Shown piece after piece: positions 1 to 5,311 of a DNA stretch of 5,311 bases. Each line of letters begins with the position of its first letter. Position 1 is the first letter of the stretch. Origin of the DNA: DASPXK01 sp035637315 (GTDB taxonomy: Bacteria > Chloroflexota > UBA6077 > JACCZL01); contig DASPXK010000041.1 of NCBI GenBank assembly GCA_035637315.1, forward strand, positions 1-5,311, written 5' to 3'. The notes below the pieces were generated by a model that worked only from the letters and a program-made list of their open reading frames with translations, had not been told where the DNA came from and ran no database searches. Both the position numbers and the translations under genes were made by a program.

Positions 1-51
1 CTCGACCGGATCGGTCGTCTTCTCATCCTGGGGCGTCTCGTCGTCGCTCAT
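1..51 (-). CDS. Partial gene, N-terminal 17 residues only, function unknown
   Basis: The first 17 codons of a minus-strand gene that runs off the left edge. The ATG at 51-49 is preceded by a strong Shine-Dalgarno sequence, GGAGGG at 61-56, four bases from the start, which is the main reason to accept the gene. The visible peptide begins MSDDETPQDEKTTDPVE: hydrophilic, strongly acidic, with no signal peptide or membrane segment. Many cytoplasmic bacterial proteins have a disordered acidic start like this, so no family can be named. It lies on the same strand as the small peptide gene and the CHAT gene, but a 213-base gap and a hairpin separate it from them, so it is probably transcribed separately. 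Confidence 0.6.
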   Translation of the reverse strand, partial: MSDDETPQDEKTTDPVE

Positions 52-264
52 CCTACCCTCCGCTTATTTTAACGTCGATAGGTCGTTCTTGGGGCCACTC
101 GTGGAACAGATGCGCCAGCCAGCCCGGCGTCCGCTCGTTTCGCGCCCAACCCCGGCCACGCCCTGCCAGCCGCTTGCTCCCTCGCCCGAACTCCAAGCTC
201 GGGAGATAGGTTTGGGGGTGGCGGCTGACAGGAAACGGGCCGGGCTCAGGGTAAGGCCCGCGGC
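52..264. other. Intergenic gap, no gene seen
   Basis: This gap separates the stop of the small secreted-peptide gene from the start of the left-edge gene, both on the minus strand. It contains the hairpin at 185-203 and a short AT-rich patch at 64-72 just ahead of the ribosome site of the left-edge gene. A plus-strand open frame crosses it, but it is Pro/Arg-rich and looks like a by-product of high GC. No tRNA, repeat or CRISPR structure was recognised. Confidence 0.5.
185..203 (-). terminator. Hairpin downstream of the small peptide gene, possible terminator
   Basis: Read as minus-strand RNA, the 19 bases form an 8-bp stem (CCCGAGCU with AGUUCGGG, one G-U pair) closed by the 3-base loop UGG. 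On plus-strand RNA the wobble becomes an A-C mismatch, so the structure favours the minus-strand transcript. It lies about 60 bases after the stop of the small peptide gene. No U-tract follows, so this is at best a U-less terminator or a 3'-end stabilising hairpin. Confidence 0.35.
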
Positions 265-405
265 TTAGGCCGGGACCTCGTCCTGCTGGACCTGGTCCGG
301 ACTGACCGGGATGTTGTAGCCGCCTCCGTCACCGTCGGCAAACACCGCCGGCACACTTGCCAGCGCCAACAGGGCCGCCAGAACCATCGCCCGAAGAGCA
401 CGCAT
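265..405 (-). CDS. Small secreted peptide precursor, 46 residues, unknown function
   Basis: A minus-strand gene for a 46-residue precursor. Residues 1-5 (MRALR) are the basic n-region, about 6-20 a hydrophobic core (AMVLAALLALASVPA), and VFA at 21-23 fits a signal peptidase I site. The predicted mature peptide has 23 residues, begins DGDGGGYNIP and ends QQDEVPA; it is acidic with no Lys, Arg or Cys, so it is neither a typical bacteriocin nor a disulfide peptide. I chose the ATG at 405 because AAGGGAGGAG (419-410) precedes it closely; the same frame is open upstream to 513, but that extension is Arg-rich and would bury the signal peptide. It follows the TPR-CHAT gene on the same strand after 207 bases and has its own leader with two hairpins and element A. 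A cryptic signal or a substrate of the neighbouring protease are both inference. I recognise no family; an artefact of a GC-rich frame is possible, but the ribosome site and signal peptide argue against it. Confidence 0.68.
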   Translation of the reverse strand: MRALRAMVLAALLALASVPAVFADGDGGGYNIPVSPDQVQQDEVPA

Positions 406-417
406 GGGACTCCTCCC
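406..417 (-). promoter_or_regulatory. Ribosome binding site of the small peptide gene, partly in a mini-hairpin
   Basis: The sequence GGGAGGAG (417-410) next to the ATG at 405 is a near-ideal Shine-Dalgarno. The same bases can fold as GGGA-GGAG-UCCC, a 4-bp stem with part of the Shine-Dalgarno in the loop. The site decides the start codon. Whether the small fold affects translation is unknown. Confidence 0.6.
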
Positions 418-427
418 TTTCTCTCGC

Positions 428-488
428 CGGCGCGCTAGGTATTTCGCGCCGACGGGGGCCCGGCCGCGACGCCGTTCGCCGCGGCCGG
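428..488 (-). promoter_or_regulatory. Structured 5' leader of the small peptide gene (two hairpins)
   Basis: Read as minus-strand RNA, a perfect 9-bp stem forms between 488-480 (CCGGCCGCG) and 468-460 (CGCGGCCGG) around an 11-base loop. After an 8-base linker a second, 7-bp stem forms between 451-445 (CGGCGCG) and 434-428 (CGCGCCG) around the loop AAAUACCUAG. The second stem ends about 8 bases before the ribosome site, and the first begins 4 bases after element A. No U-tract follows either stem, and the layout matches no riboswitch class I know. Some pairing is expected by chance at this GC content, but two perfect stems in tandem is notable. Confidence 0.45.
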
Positions 489-492
489 AACC

Positions 493-535
493 TCCCTCCA
501 TTAAGAAATGCACAAAAGCGGCGAAAATCGGGCAT
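493..535 (-). promoter_or_regulatory. 43-base bipartite element, copy A, upstream of the small peptide gene
   Basis: Read on the minus strand, the element is ATGCCCGATTTT, then nine variable bases (CGCCGCTTT), then TGTGCATTTC, one pyrimidine, TAATG, one purine and AGGGA. It matches copy B at 3503-3545 at 33 of 43 positions with no gaps; 32 of the matches are in the conserved blocks. It sits 88 bases upstream of the small peptide ATG and 77 bases past the CHAT stop, and points toward the peptide gene. The core CATT-N4-AATG is an inverted repeat. A promoter or operator is the most natural reading. It is AT-richer than its surroundings. Confidence 0.6.
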
Positions 536-573
536 GGCAGTGCCGGGGGCCGAGGGAAGCGCCGTCCCCGGGC

Positions 574-589
574 GCGGCTCGCAAGCCGC
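574..589 (-). terminator. Hairpin downstream of the CHAT gene, possible terminator
   Basis: A perfect 6-bp stem GCGGCT / AGCCGC with a 4-base loop (TGCG on the minus strand) lies 24 bases after the CHAT stop. No U-tract follows. It would end CHAT transcription before element A and the small peptide gene, in line with the peptide gene having its own promoter. A chance hairpin in GC-rich DNA cannot be excluded. Confidence 0.35.
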
Positions 590-612
590 TCAGGCGGCGG
601 AGTTCTGGCGCG

Positions 613-3486
613 CTACGACGCGCCGACCAGGATAAACGGGGCCCAGAAGTAGGGGTGCGGCTCCGAGGCGCGGATCGACAGGGCCGCCTCGCGAAGGCTC
701 GAGGCGCGGTCGTGACCACCCTGCAAGCCGGCATAGAAAGCGGCCATCAGAGCTGGCGTCGTCTCATCGTTGGCTGCCCAGAGGCTGGCCACCAGGGCCG
801 CGCTGCCAGCTCCAAGCACCGCCCGGGTCAAGCCGAGCAGCTCATCGCCGGGTCCCAAGCCGTTCACCGCGCTGTGGCAAGCCGACAGCGTCACCAGGGA
901 AAACCCGTGGCACAGCTCGGCAAGCTGGCCGACCGTCAGCCAGCCATCGGCCAGCTCCAGCGCTGAGAAGCTCGGGTTGTCGGCCCGGAACACGCCGTGC
1001 GTCGCCAGGTGAAGCGCGTCGCAGCGCGGGGCGTGCCGCCGAAGCGCCCCGGCGGTGGCCCGCCGCCCGCCAAGCGCGACCGCGTCCGGAAACACGCGCG
1101 CTACTCGCTTCAGCTCCTCGTCGACCCAGGGCAGGTCAGGCAAGTCCGGGCCGACCATGAGTGGCCGACTCGGTCGAGGCTGTCCGCGCTCCCTGAGGGC
1201 GACGAACACGGCGGCGCTGGGCGCGTATGAGACTGTGGCGTAGTCGAGCAGTGCTCCACTACCGAGCCGAAAGGCGTGAAAGGGCAGGTTGTGCAGGAGG
1301 CCATGCGGGACCACGAGCACCCGGTCGGCGCCGCGCGATCCGGCGAGGGGCGCGAGCAGAAGCTCGCCCAGCCGGCCCAGGATTCGGTCGACGGCCGGGC
1401 CGAGAGCGCGGGCTCTGGCTCGCAGGAAGTCCGCGCCATACGTACCCTTGCGGATGTGGAACCAGAACCACTCGCTCGCTTCCACGAGCTCACGACGGCT
1501 AGCCAGGCCACGATGCAGGGCGAACGATTCGCGGCGAACGACGAAGCAGACCAGCTCCTCCCCGAGCAGCGCGTACTCCAGCAAGCAGCTGCCCGGCGCA
1601 AGGGCGGCCTGGACACGCTCGGCGTCAAACGATTCGGACCGCGGCGGGCCGTCGTCTCGACGCATCAGAATCTGGAGCTCTCGAGTCGCCTTTGCCAGAT
1701 CAGTCTCGAGGCGCCTGGCACGCTCTCGATCGTCCGCCCCGGAGCTCGCCGCCGCTGGGCGGTCCAGCGCGTACCGCTCGGAATAGATGCCGTTCAGTGC
1801 GGCTCTGAGGTCACCAATGCGCTCACGGAGGCGTGCCAGCCCTGGACCACTCCGCGCGCGCTCCCGCGAAGACCAGGCCAGCGCTTGCTCCAACAGTCCT
1901 CGCGATCTTCCTCGCTCGAGCCACCCAAACGCCCCGCGTGAGCTCTCAGCGCCGTCCGCTCGCAGGAGCAGCGCGGCGATGCGTTCGTAGAGGTCCACCT
2001 TGCCGGCCATGATCGCCATCTTCAGGTCGTCGGCCCGTGCCCGCGCCCTGAGGCGCTCGAGGTGCTCGACTGCCCGTCGGAAGGACGCTAGGGCCTCGTC
2101 GGGAGCGCTCGCTTCGAGCAGAGCGCCCTGGGCGGCCCGCGCCAGATGCAGCACGCCATCTGCCCCGGTCCGCTCGCCGATCGCCCCGGCCGCCTCATAG
2201 CTCGCCATCGCGGCTGGGGCCTGCCCAAGCCGGGCGTGCAGGTCGCCGATCACCAGCCGCGCGGCGGCCGCGTGGTCCAGCGCCCCGAGCTTGTCTAGCC
2301 GCTCAGCGGCGGCCCGGCTCGCGTCGAGCGCCCGCTCGAGACCGTCGCCATCCCGGGCCGCGAGGGCGAGCCGACTAGTCTGCACTGTCGAGACCGCTTC
2401 CCAGACCGAGTTGCCGATGCAGGCAAACACTTGCCTCGCCTCGCCAATCAGCGCCCGGGCCTCCTCCAGGTTCCCAAGACGTTCCGCTGCCTGCGCCGAC
2501 CTCGTCAGAGCGTGGGCCAGCTCGAAGGGCAGACCTAGGTTCCGCAACGTTTCGACCGCTCGCTCACAGGCCTCGGCCGCCTCGACGTCCAGGTTCAAAG
2601 CCAGGTATGTGCGCGCCAGGACCAGGTCAACAGCCGATCTTTTCTGCGCCAGGCCCAGCTCCTCGCACAACGCCCGACTTACTTCCAGTGCCTCGAGCGC
2701 GCGGGCGTACTCGGCCCGCCGAGCGTACAGCAGTCCACTGTTCATCTGGACTGTCGCCAGTCGCTCGCGCAGTCCGAGCCTCCTGAACTGACGGGCGGCG
2801 TAGCGGCCGGCCCGCAGCGCCTCGCCGTAGCGGCCGAGGTCGGCCAGGACAAGGCTGACGTTCATGCTGGCTGTGGCCGCTAGCTCTCCGTCGCGCTGCT
2901 CGCGCGCGACCCGTTGGACGCGTCGAAAGCAGGCCAGGGCTCGCCGCAGGTGGCCCAGCCGCCAGTAGACGAGGCCAAGGTTCGTGGTCTGCTTGGCTGC
3001 CTCGACCTGCAGCGCTGGGCCGCGAGACTCCAGGTAGGCCAGGTTGTTCCGAGCTAGCTCGATTGCCTGCTCATAGCGGCCGAGGTAGCGCAGCGCCTCG
3101 ACGTGGCCCAACCGAGCCCGCGCCACCTCATCCTCGAGAGCCAGCTCGACGAACGCCTGCTCGGCCTCCCCGAACCGCTCGTCGGCCCGTTCGTGCTGGC
3201 CGTTGAAGCGCAGGGCGAAGGCCAGCGCCCGGATGGCCCAAGCCCGACCCTCGCCTCCGGACTCGGCTGCGGCCCACCGCTCCGCGAGCGCGAGGGCGGC
3301 CCGCGGATCAGCCAGGTTGAGCCGGTCGACCTCGCGCCCGAGCGACTGCCACTCGGATCGGCGACGATGTTTGCCGAACTCAGGCGCTGCGACCCCCGGA
3401 GCGGGCTGGACTCCGGAGCGTGGGGGCTGCGAGGCGGCGCGGCGCACGCCGTCAATTGTACTCGTGGTCTGCGCCCGCGCCCGCAT
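613..3486 (-). CDS. TPR-CHAT protein, caspase-like cysteine protease
   Basis: A 957-residue cytoplasmic protein with no signal peptide or membrane segment. Residues 1-45 are a basic, Pro-rich, probably disordered tail. About 80-480 is an array of roughly 40-residue helical repeats of TPR type, with typical stretches such as ALRYLGRYEQAIELA near 131 and GLVYWRLGHLRRALACF near 171. A linker (515-610) carries the conserved WLERGRSRGLLEQ segment and a coiled coil. The CHAT domain spans about 620-957: VVPHGLLHNLPFHAF (725-739), SYAPSAAVF (753-761), catalytic His830 in HLATHG, catalytic Cys870 in LSACHS, then SLW, FYAGL and HPYFWAPF. The dyad is intact, so an active protease is expected. CHAT proteins are clan CD relatives of caspases and separase; the TPR part usually senses or recruits partners, as in Csx29 of type III-E CRISPR, but no CRISPR locus is present here. 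I chose the ATG at 3486, with GGGGAA upstream; a TTG at 3522 would add 12 residues. It is divergent from the kinase gene. Confidence 0.95.
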   Translation of the reverse strand: MRARAQTTSTIDGVRRAASQPPRSGVQPAPGVAAPEFGKHRRRSEWQSLGREVDRLNLADPRAALALAERWAAAESGGEGRAWAIRALAFALRFNGQHERADERFGEAEQAFVELALEDEVARARLGHVEALRYLGRYEQAIELARNNLAYLESRGPALQVEAAKQTTNLGLVYWRLGHLRRALACFRRVQRVAREQRDGELAATASMNVSLVLADLGRYGEALRAGRYAARQFRRLGLRERLATVQMNSGLLYARRAEYARALEALEVSRALCEELGLAQKRSAVDLVLARTYLALNLDVEAAEACERAVETLRNLGLPFELAHALTRSAQAAERLGNLEEARALIGEARQVFACIGNSVWEAVSTVQTSRLALAARDGDGLERALDASRAAAERLDKLGALDHAAAARLVIGDLHARLGQAPAAMASYEAAGAIGERTGADGVLHLARAAQGALLEASAPDEALASFRRAVEHLERLRARARADDLKMAIMAGKVDLYERIAALLLRADGAESSRGAFGWLERGRSRGLLEQALAWSSRERARSGPGLARLRERIGDLRAALNGIYSERYALDRPAAASSGADDRERARRLETDLAKATRELQILMRRDDGPPRSESFDAERVQAALAPGSCLLEYALLGEELVCFVVRRESFALHRGLASRRELVEASEWFWFHIRKGTYGADFLRARARALGPAVDRILGRLGELLLAPLAGSRGADRVLVVPHGLLHNLPFHAFRLGSGALLDYATVSYAPSAAVFVALRERGQPRPSRPLMVGPDLPDLPWVDEELKRVARVFPDAVALGGRRATAGALRRHAPRCDALHLATHGVFRADNPSFSALELADGWLTVGQLAELCHGFSLVTLSACHSAVNGLGPGDELLGLTRAVLGAGSAALVASLWAANDETTPALMAAFYAGLQGGHDRASSLREAALSIRASEPHPYFWAPFILVGAS

Positions 3487-3502
3487 CCAGCTTTCCCCGC
3501 TA

Positions 3503-3545
3503 ATGCCCGATTTTGCGGCCAAATGTGCATTTCCTAATGAAGGGA
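3503..3545 (+). promoter_or_regulatory. 43-base bipartite element, copy B, between CHAT and kinase genes
   Basis: The second copy of the element, pointing toward the kinase gene: ATGCCCGATTTT, nine variable bases (GCGGCCAAA), TGTGCATTTC, C, TAATG, A, AGGGA. It ends 16 bases before the kinase ATG (3562) and begins 16 bases from the CHAT ATG (3486), so it fills most of the 75-base divergent gap and could affect both genes. Its spacing from the kinase start differs from that of copy A (88 bases) from the peptide start, so the element is unlikely to be a ribosome site and more likely a promoter or operator. Confidence 0.6.
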
Positions 3546-3561
3546 CATTTTCGGGGGCAAC

Positions 3562-4523
3562 ATGTCATCTCTGCTCGCCCCGAACCGCGGTCCCAACCGC
3601 TCGACGCTCACTCGGCTGCGAGCGGTGTTGTCGAGAATCGGACGCTTTCGGTCAAGTGTGGCGGCAGCTTCGATGCTGCGTCGGCTGCGCGGCCGCGAGC
3701 GAGTGCTGGCCCGCCGGCTGGCTCAGGAGCAGAGGCGGGCGGAGGAGATGGAGGCGCTGGTCCGCCAGCGGACCGAGCTGATCATGAGGATCTCTCACGA
3801 GCTGCGCACGCCCCTCAACCTCATCCAGGGGTACGCCGAGCTGATGGCCGAAGGCGCTCGGCCGTTGCCACTCGAGGAGTTACCCGAGGTCGCGGCAGAG
3901 GTTCGGCGCGCCTCAGCTACGATGCTGCGGCTCGTCGACGATCTCGGGGACTGTCGAGGCTTCAGGCCGGCCACTTCGACCTGCAGCCGCGGCGGCTCGA
4001 CCTGCGCGAAGTCGTTCTGTCCGTAACCAAGGCATTCGCCAACGCGTCCCCGCTCAACCAGCTCGCGGTAGAGGTTCCGGACCAGCCTCTGTCGGTCGTC
4101 GCCGACGTGGACCGCCTCCGCCAGGTGCTGGGAAACCTGATCTCGAACGCGATTCGCTACTCGCCCGGGGGAGGCAAGGTGTACGTCCATGCCCGGCGCT
4201 CAAAAGGCAGCGTGAAGGTGGAGGTGGTCGATCAAGGGGTGGGCGTGCCACCCGAGGAGGTCGCTCACCTGTTCGAACGGTACTATCGCGGCTCGGGCCG
4301 GGTGGCCTCCACCGAACGCAGGGCCGGGCTCGGCCTGGCGATCGTCAAGCAGCTCGTCGCGGCGCACGGGGGACAGGTCGGAGTCGAGAGCACGCCGGGT
4401 CTGGGCAGCACATTCTGGTTCACCCTGCCCCGCGAGGCCTCACAGGCGTCGGGGCCGCAGCCAGGAGAGGAGTCACCGACTGCTGTCTCCTACCGGACAC
4501 CAGAGGGCAGGCAGACATCGTAG
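3562..4523 (+). pseudogene. Soluble sensor histidine kinase, split by a one-base frameshift
   Basis: If one missing base is restored, the product is 320 residues. About 1-40 is basic, 41-72 a coiled coil, and the HisKA dimerisation domain follows with phospho-acceptor His79 in ISHELRTP. The HATPase_c domain has an N-box (NLISNAIRYSP, 192-202), G1 box (DQGVGVP, 224-230), F-box (HLFERYYRG, 236-244) and G2 box (GLGLAIVKQL, 256-265). The first frame runs 3562-3951 and ends its kinase match at LVDDLGD; the second frame picks up exactly at CTG 3951 with LSRLQAGHFDLQ. Reading the C at 3951 twice (GAC CTG) joins them without loss, so a CC was probably reduced to C by mutation or sequence error. No classical slippery heptamer is present. 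There is no transmembrane segment or recognisable sensor domain, so input would come from cytosolic partners. No response regulator gene lies in the window. The ATG at 3562 has GGGGG four bases upstream. If the frameshift is real, the product lacks the ATP-binding domain and is inactive. Confidence 0.88.
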
Positions 4524-4545
4524 CTGCGGGACACGGTGTTTACCG

Positions 4546-4983
4546 CTACCCCCCGCCCCCCGTCGTGGCACCATGGTCCGGCGCAACGACGCCCGGCAGC
4601 GCAGCTGTCTCCGAGCCAGCCGAGGCCGGCCCCGGCGTGGGCCCGACCGTTGGCTCCGAAGCTGGCCGGGGCGGCGGGTCCAGTGCGTTGGCGACCGCAC
4701 GTACGGCCGAGCTTTCCGAGCGCAGGCGCTCGATCTCGGCCTCCAATTCGGTCACCCGGCGGTCCAGGTCACGCGCCACTTCGGCAGCCGCGATGATTTG
4801 GGGGGCCTGAATCGAGCCGTCGTCCGCCGCTGCCAGCGCCTGGCGGCCCAACTCCCGCAGCGCCGCGTCGCGCTGTCCACGCAGGCTGACCAGGTCGAGG
4901 TTCAGACCGGTTAGCCGAGCCAGGCGGCTAGACTCGACGGTCACGTCGTCAAGACTCCGCTTCAGCTCGTCGAGCAGTCCCAT
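4546..4983 (-). CDS. Small coiled-coil protein with Pro/Gly-rich tail
   Basis: A 145-residue minus-strand protein. Residues 1-95 are helical: MGLLDELKRSLDDV, then LARLTGLNLDLVSLRGQRD and ALRELGRQAL, then a coiled coil DLDRRVTELEAEIERLRSE near 73-91. The tail from about 103 is low-complexity Pro/Ala/Thr/Gly and ends in four glycines. The pattern of an MGLxDxLK start, a KLNLEI-like helix, a (Y/L)xELG helix and a final coiled coil recalls small bacterial proteins that end in a zinc ribbon, but this one has no cysteine, so no ribbon is present. That relationship is a recollection of family patterns, not a search result. There is no signal peptide. I chose the ATG at 4983 because GGAAGGG (about 5 bases upstream) precedes it; the frame is open upstream to 5136, but that part is Arg-rich and overlaps the promoter region. 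It is convergent with the kinase, with 22 bases between stops. Its biological role is unknown. Confidence 0.72.
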   Translation of the reverse strand: MGLLDELKRSLDDVTVESSRLARLTGLNLDLVSLRGQRDAALRELGRQALAAADDGSIQAPQIIAAAEVARDLDRRVTELEAEIERLRSESSAVRAVANALDPPPRPASEPTVGPTPGPASAGSETAALPGVVAPDHGATTGGGG

Positions 4984-5011
4984 TCGAGCCCTTCCGTTGC
5001 TTTCCGAATGG

Positions 5012-5020
5012 ATTGTAACA
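5012..5020 (-). promoter_or_regulatory. Extended -10 promoter candidate for the coiled-coil gene
   Basis: On the minus strand TGTTACAAT gives the TGN extension plus a TACAAT hexamer (5017-5012). The start of transcription would fall near 5006, leaving about 22 bases to the ATG at 4983 with the GGAAGGG ribosome site inside. The region 17 bases upstream (GCAAGA) is a poor -35, as is common with extended -10 promoters. Confidence 0.45.
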
Positions 5021-5052
5021 GAGCGGACCGCCATTCTTGCGGCCCGGCGTAC

Positions 5053-5058
5053 TACAAT
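5053..5058 (+). promoter_or_regulatory. -10 candidate for the right-edge gene
   Basis: TACAAT within GTACTACAATAATGCG on the plus strand. It would start transcription near 5065, about 42 bases before the ATG at 5107. No good -35 is visible at the usual spacing. It lies about 40 bases from the opposite-facing candidate, giving a plausible divergent promoter pair. Confidence 0.4.
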
Positions 5059-5106
5059 AATGCGATTGGAACGCGCGGGCAGGTCACCGGCTAAGCGAGG
5101 CCGAAC

Positions 5107-5311
5107 ATGGGTCGGCGAGCGGCCACGATGCCGCAAAGGCGGATGATGTCATCTGACAAGCTCGAAGAAGACGAGCTGATGCGCGTCTACGCGCAGGCGA
5201 ACCAGTACGCGGAAGAGCTGCGCCAGCTCTATTTGGAGAGACGCGCTACTCAAGCCGAGCTGGAGCAGAAGGTGCGCGAGCTCGAACGCTCGCAAAAGCA
5301 GATGCTGGCCT
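5107..5311 (+). CDS. Partial coiled-coil protein, likely N-terminus of a signalling protein
   Basis: A plus-strand gene that runs off the right edge; 68 codons are visible. After a short basic start (MGRRAATMPQRRMMSSDK) nearly all the visible protein is charged, heptad-like helix, with segments such as ELMRVYAQANQYAEELRQLY and ELEQKVRELERSQKQMLA. No signal peptide or membrane segment is seen. Helices of the YAxxLRxLYxxxR...ELE...LExS type often precede the output domain in bacterial signalling proteins (HD-GYP, diguanylate cyclase, GAF or histidine kinase proteins), so a signalling role is likely but the output domain is out of view. I chose the ATG at 5107, with GAGG six bases upstream; ATGs at 5143 and 5146, with AAAGG just before, are realistic alternatives that drop the basic start. 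It is divergent from the coiled-coil gene. Confidence 0.72.
   Translation, partial: MGRRAATMPQRRMMSSDKLEEDELMRVYAQANQYAEELRQLYLERRATQAELEQKVRELERSQKQMLA

Noticed and set aside
64..72. TTAAAATAA as a -10 promoter of the left-edge gene
   Set aside because: A start of transcription 6-7 bases beyond it would fall within the GGAGGG ribosome site, so it is more likely an AT-rich part of the leader.
100..267. Plus-strand open frame from GTG across the left intergenic gap
   Set aside because: Pro/Arg-rich, no ribosome site, no domain, and it ends against the small peptide gene; typical of random open frames in GC-rich DNA.
613..3486. Long open frames on the plus strand and in other minus frames across the CHAT gene
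   Set aside because: They are Arg/Ser/Pro-rich shadows of the CHAT reading frame without motifs or ribosome sites.
3487..3522. TTG start at 3522 extending the CHAT protein by 12 residues
   Set aside because: It would place the N-terminus inside element B, and no Shine-Dalgarno lies before it; the ATG at 3486 has GGGGAA upstream.
493..3545. The two 43-base copies as terminal inverted repeats of a mobile element carrying the CHAT gene
   Set aside because: They are inverted around the gene, but no transposase is present, the flanks (GAACC on the left, CATTT on the right) show no target duplication, and the internal 9 bases have diverged while both sides are conserved. A shared regulatory site explains the orientation better, though the alternative is not fully excluded.
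3503..3553. Conserved short peptide encoded by both element copies (MPDF...CAF.N.G.F)
   Set aside because: Both copies can be translated to similar starts, but the nucleotide blocks are identical at third codon positions too, the frames downstream are unrelated, and copy B has no ribosome site for that start. The conservation looks nucleotide-level.
4534..4545. CGGT-GTTT-ACCG hairpin between the convergent kinase and coiled-coil genes as a bidirectional terminator
   Set aside because: Only a 4-bp stem with no U-tract on either side; too weak to call.
1..5311. CRISPR array that would match the TPR-CHAT protein to a type III-E system
   Set aside because: No direct repeats with regular spacers and no cas gene were seen anywhere in the window.

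Overview
The window is high-GC DNA (about two-thirds G+C by eye) with tightly spaced bacterial genes, purine-rich Shine-Dalgarno sites and TACAAT-type -10 hexamers. A free-living high-GC bacterium such as a Chloroflexota or Actinomycetota relative would fit, but nothing here fixes the phylum.

Layout from left to right. The 5' end of an unidentified minus-strand gene with an acidic N-terminus lies at 1-51. A 213-base gap (52-264) follows and holds one hairpin. A very small minus-strand gene (265-405) encodes a 46-residue peptide with a clear signal sequence. Its leader carries two strong GC hairpins and, upstream of them, a 43-base element (copy A, 493-535). A large minus-strand gene (613-3486) encodes a 957-residue TPR-CHAT protein with an intact caspase-like His/Cys dyad. 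A 75-base divergent gap holds the second copy of the element (copy B, 3503-3545). A plus-strand soluble histidine kinase (3562-4523) is split by a one-base frameshift near 3951. Convergent with it is a minus-strand coiled-coil protein of 145 residues (4546-4983). After a divergent intergenic region with two candidate -10 elements, a plus-strand gene (5107 to the window end) begins with a coiled coil like those in signalling proteins.

The most interesting part is 265-4523. The same bipartite 43-base element occurs upstream of the small secreted-peptide gene and upstream of the kinase gene, each time oriented toward the gene it precedes. The kinase copy also lies in the CHAT promoter region. 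I infer that the kinase, the TPR-CHAT protease and the secreted peptide may be one co-regulated module. A TPR protein beside a small exported peptide recalls the architecture of peptide-sensing systems, but no direct evidence for sensing or cleavage is visible. No CRISPR array, tRNA, rRNA, transposase or insertion sequence was found.
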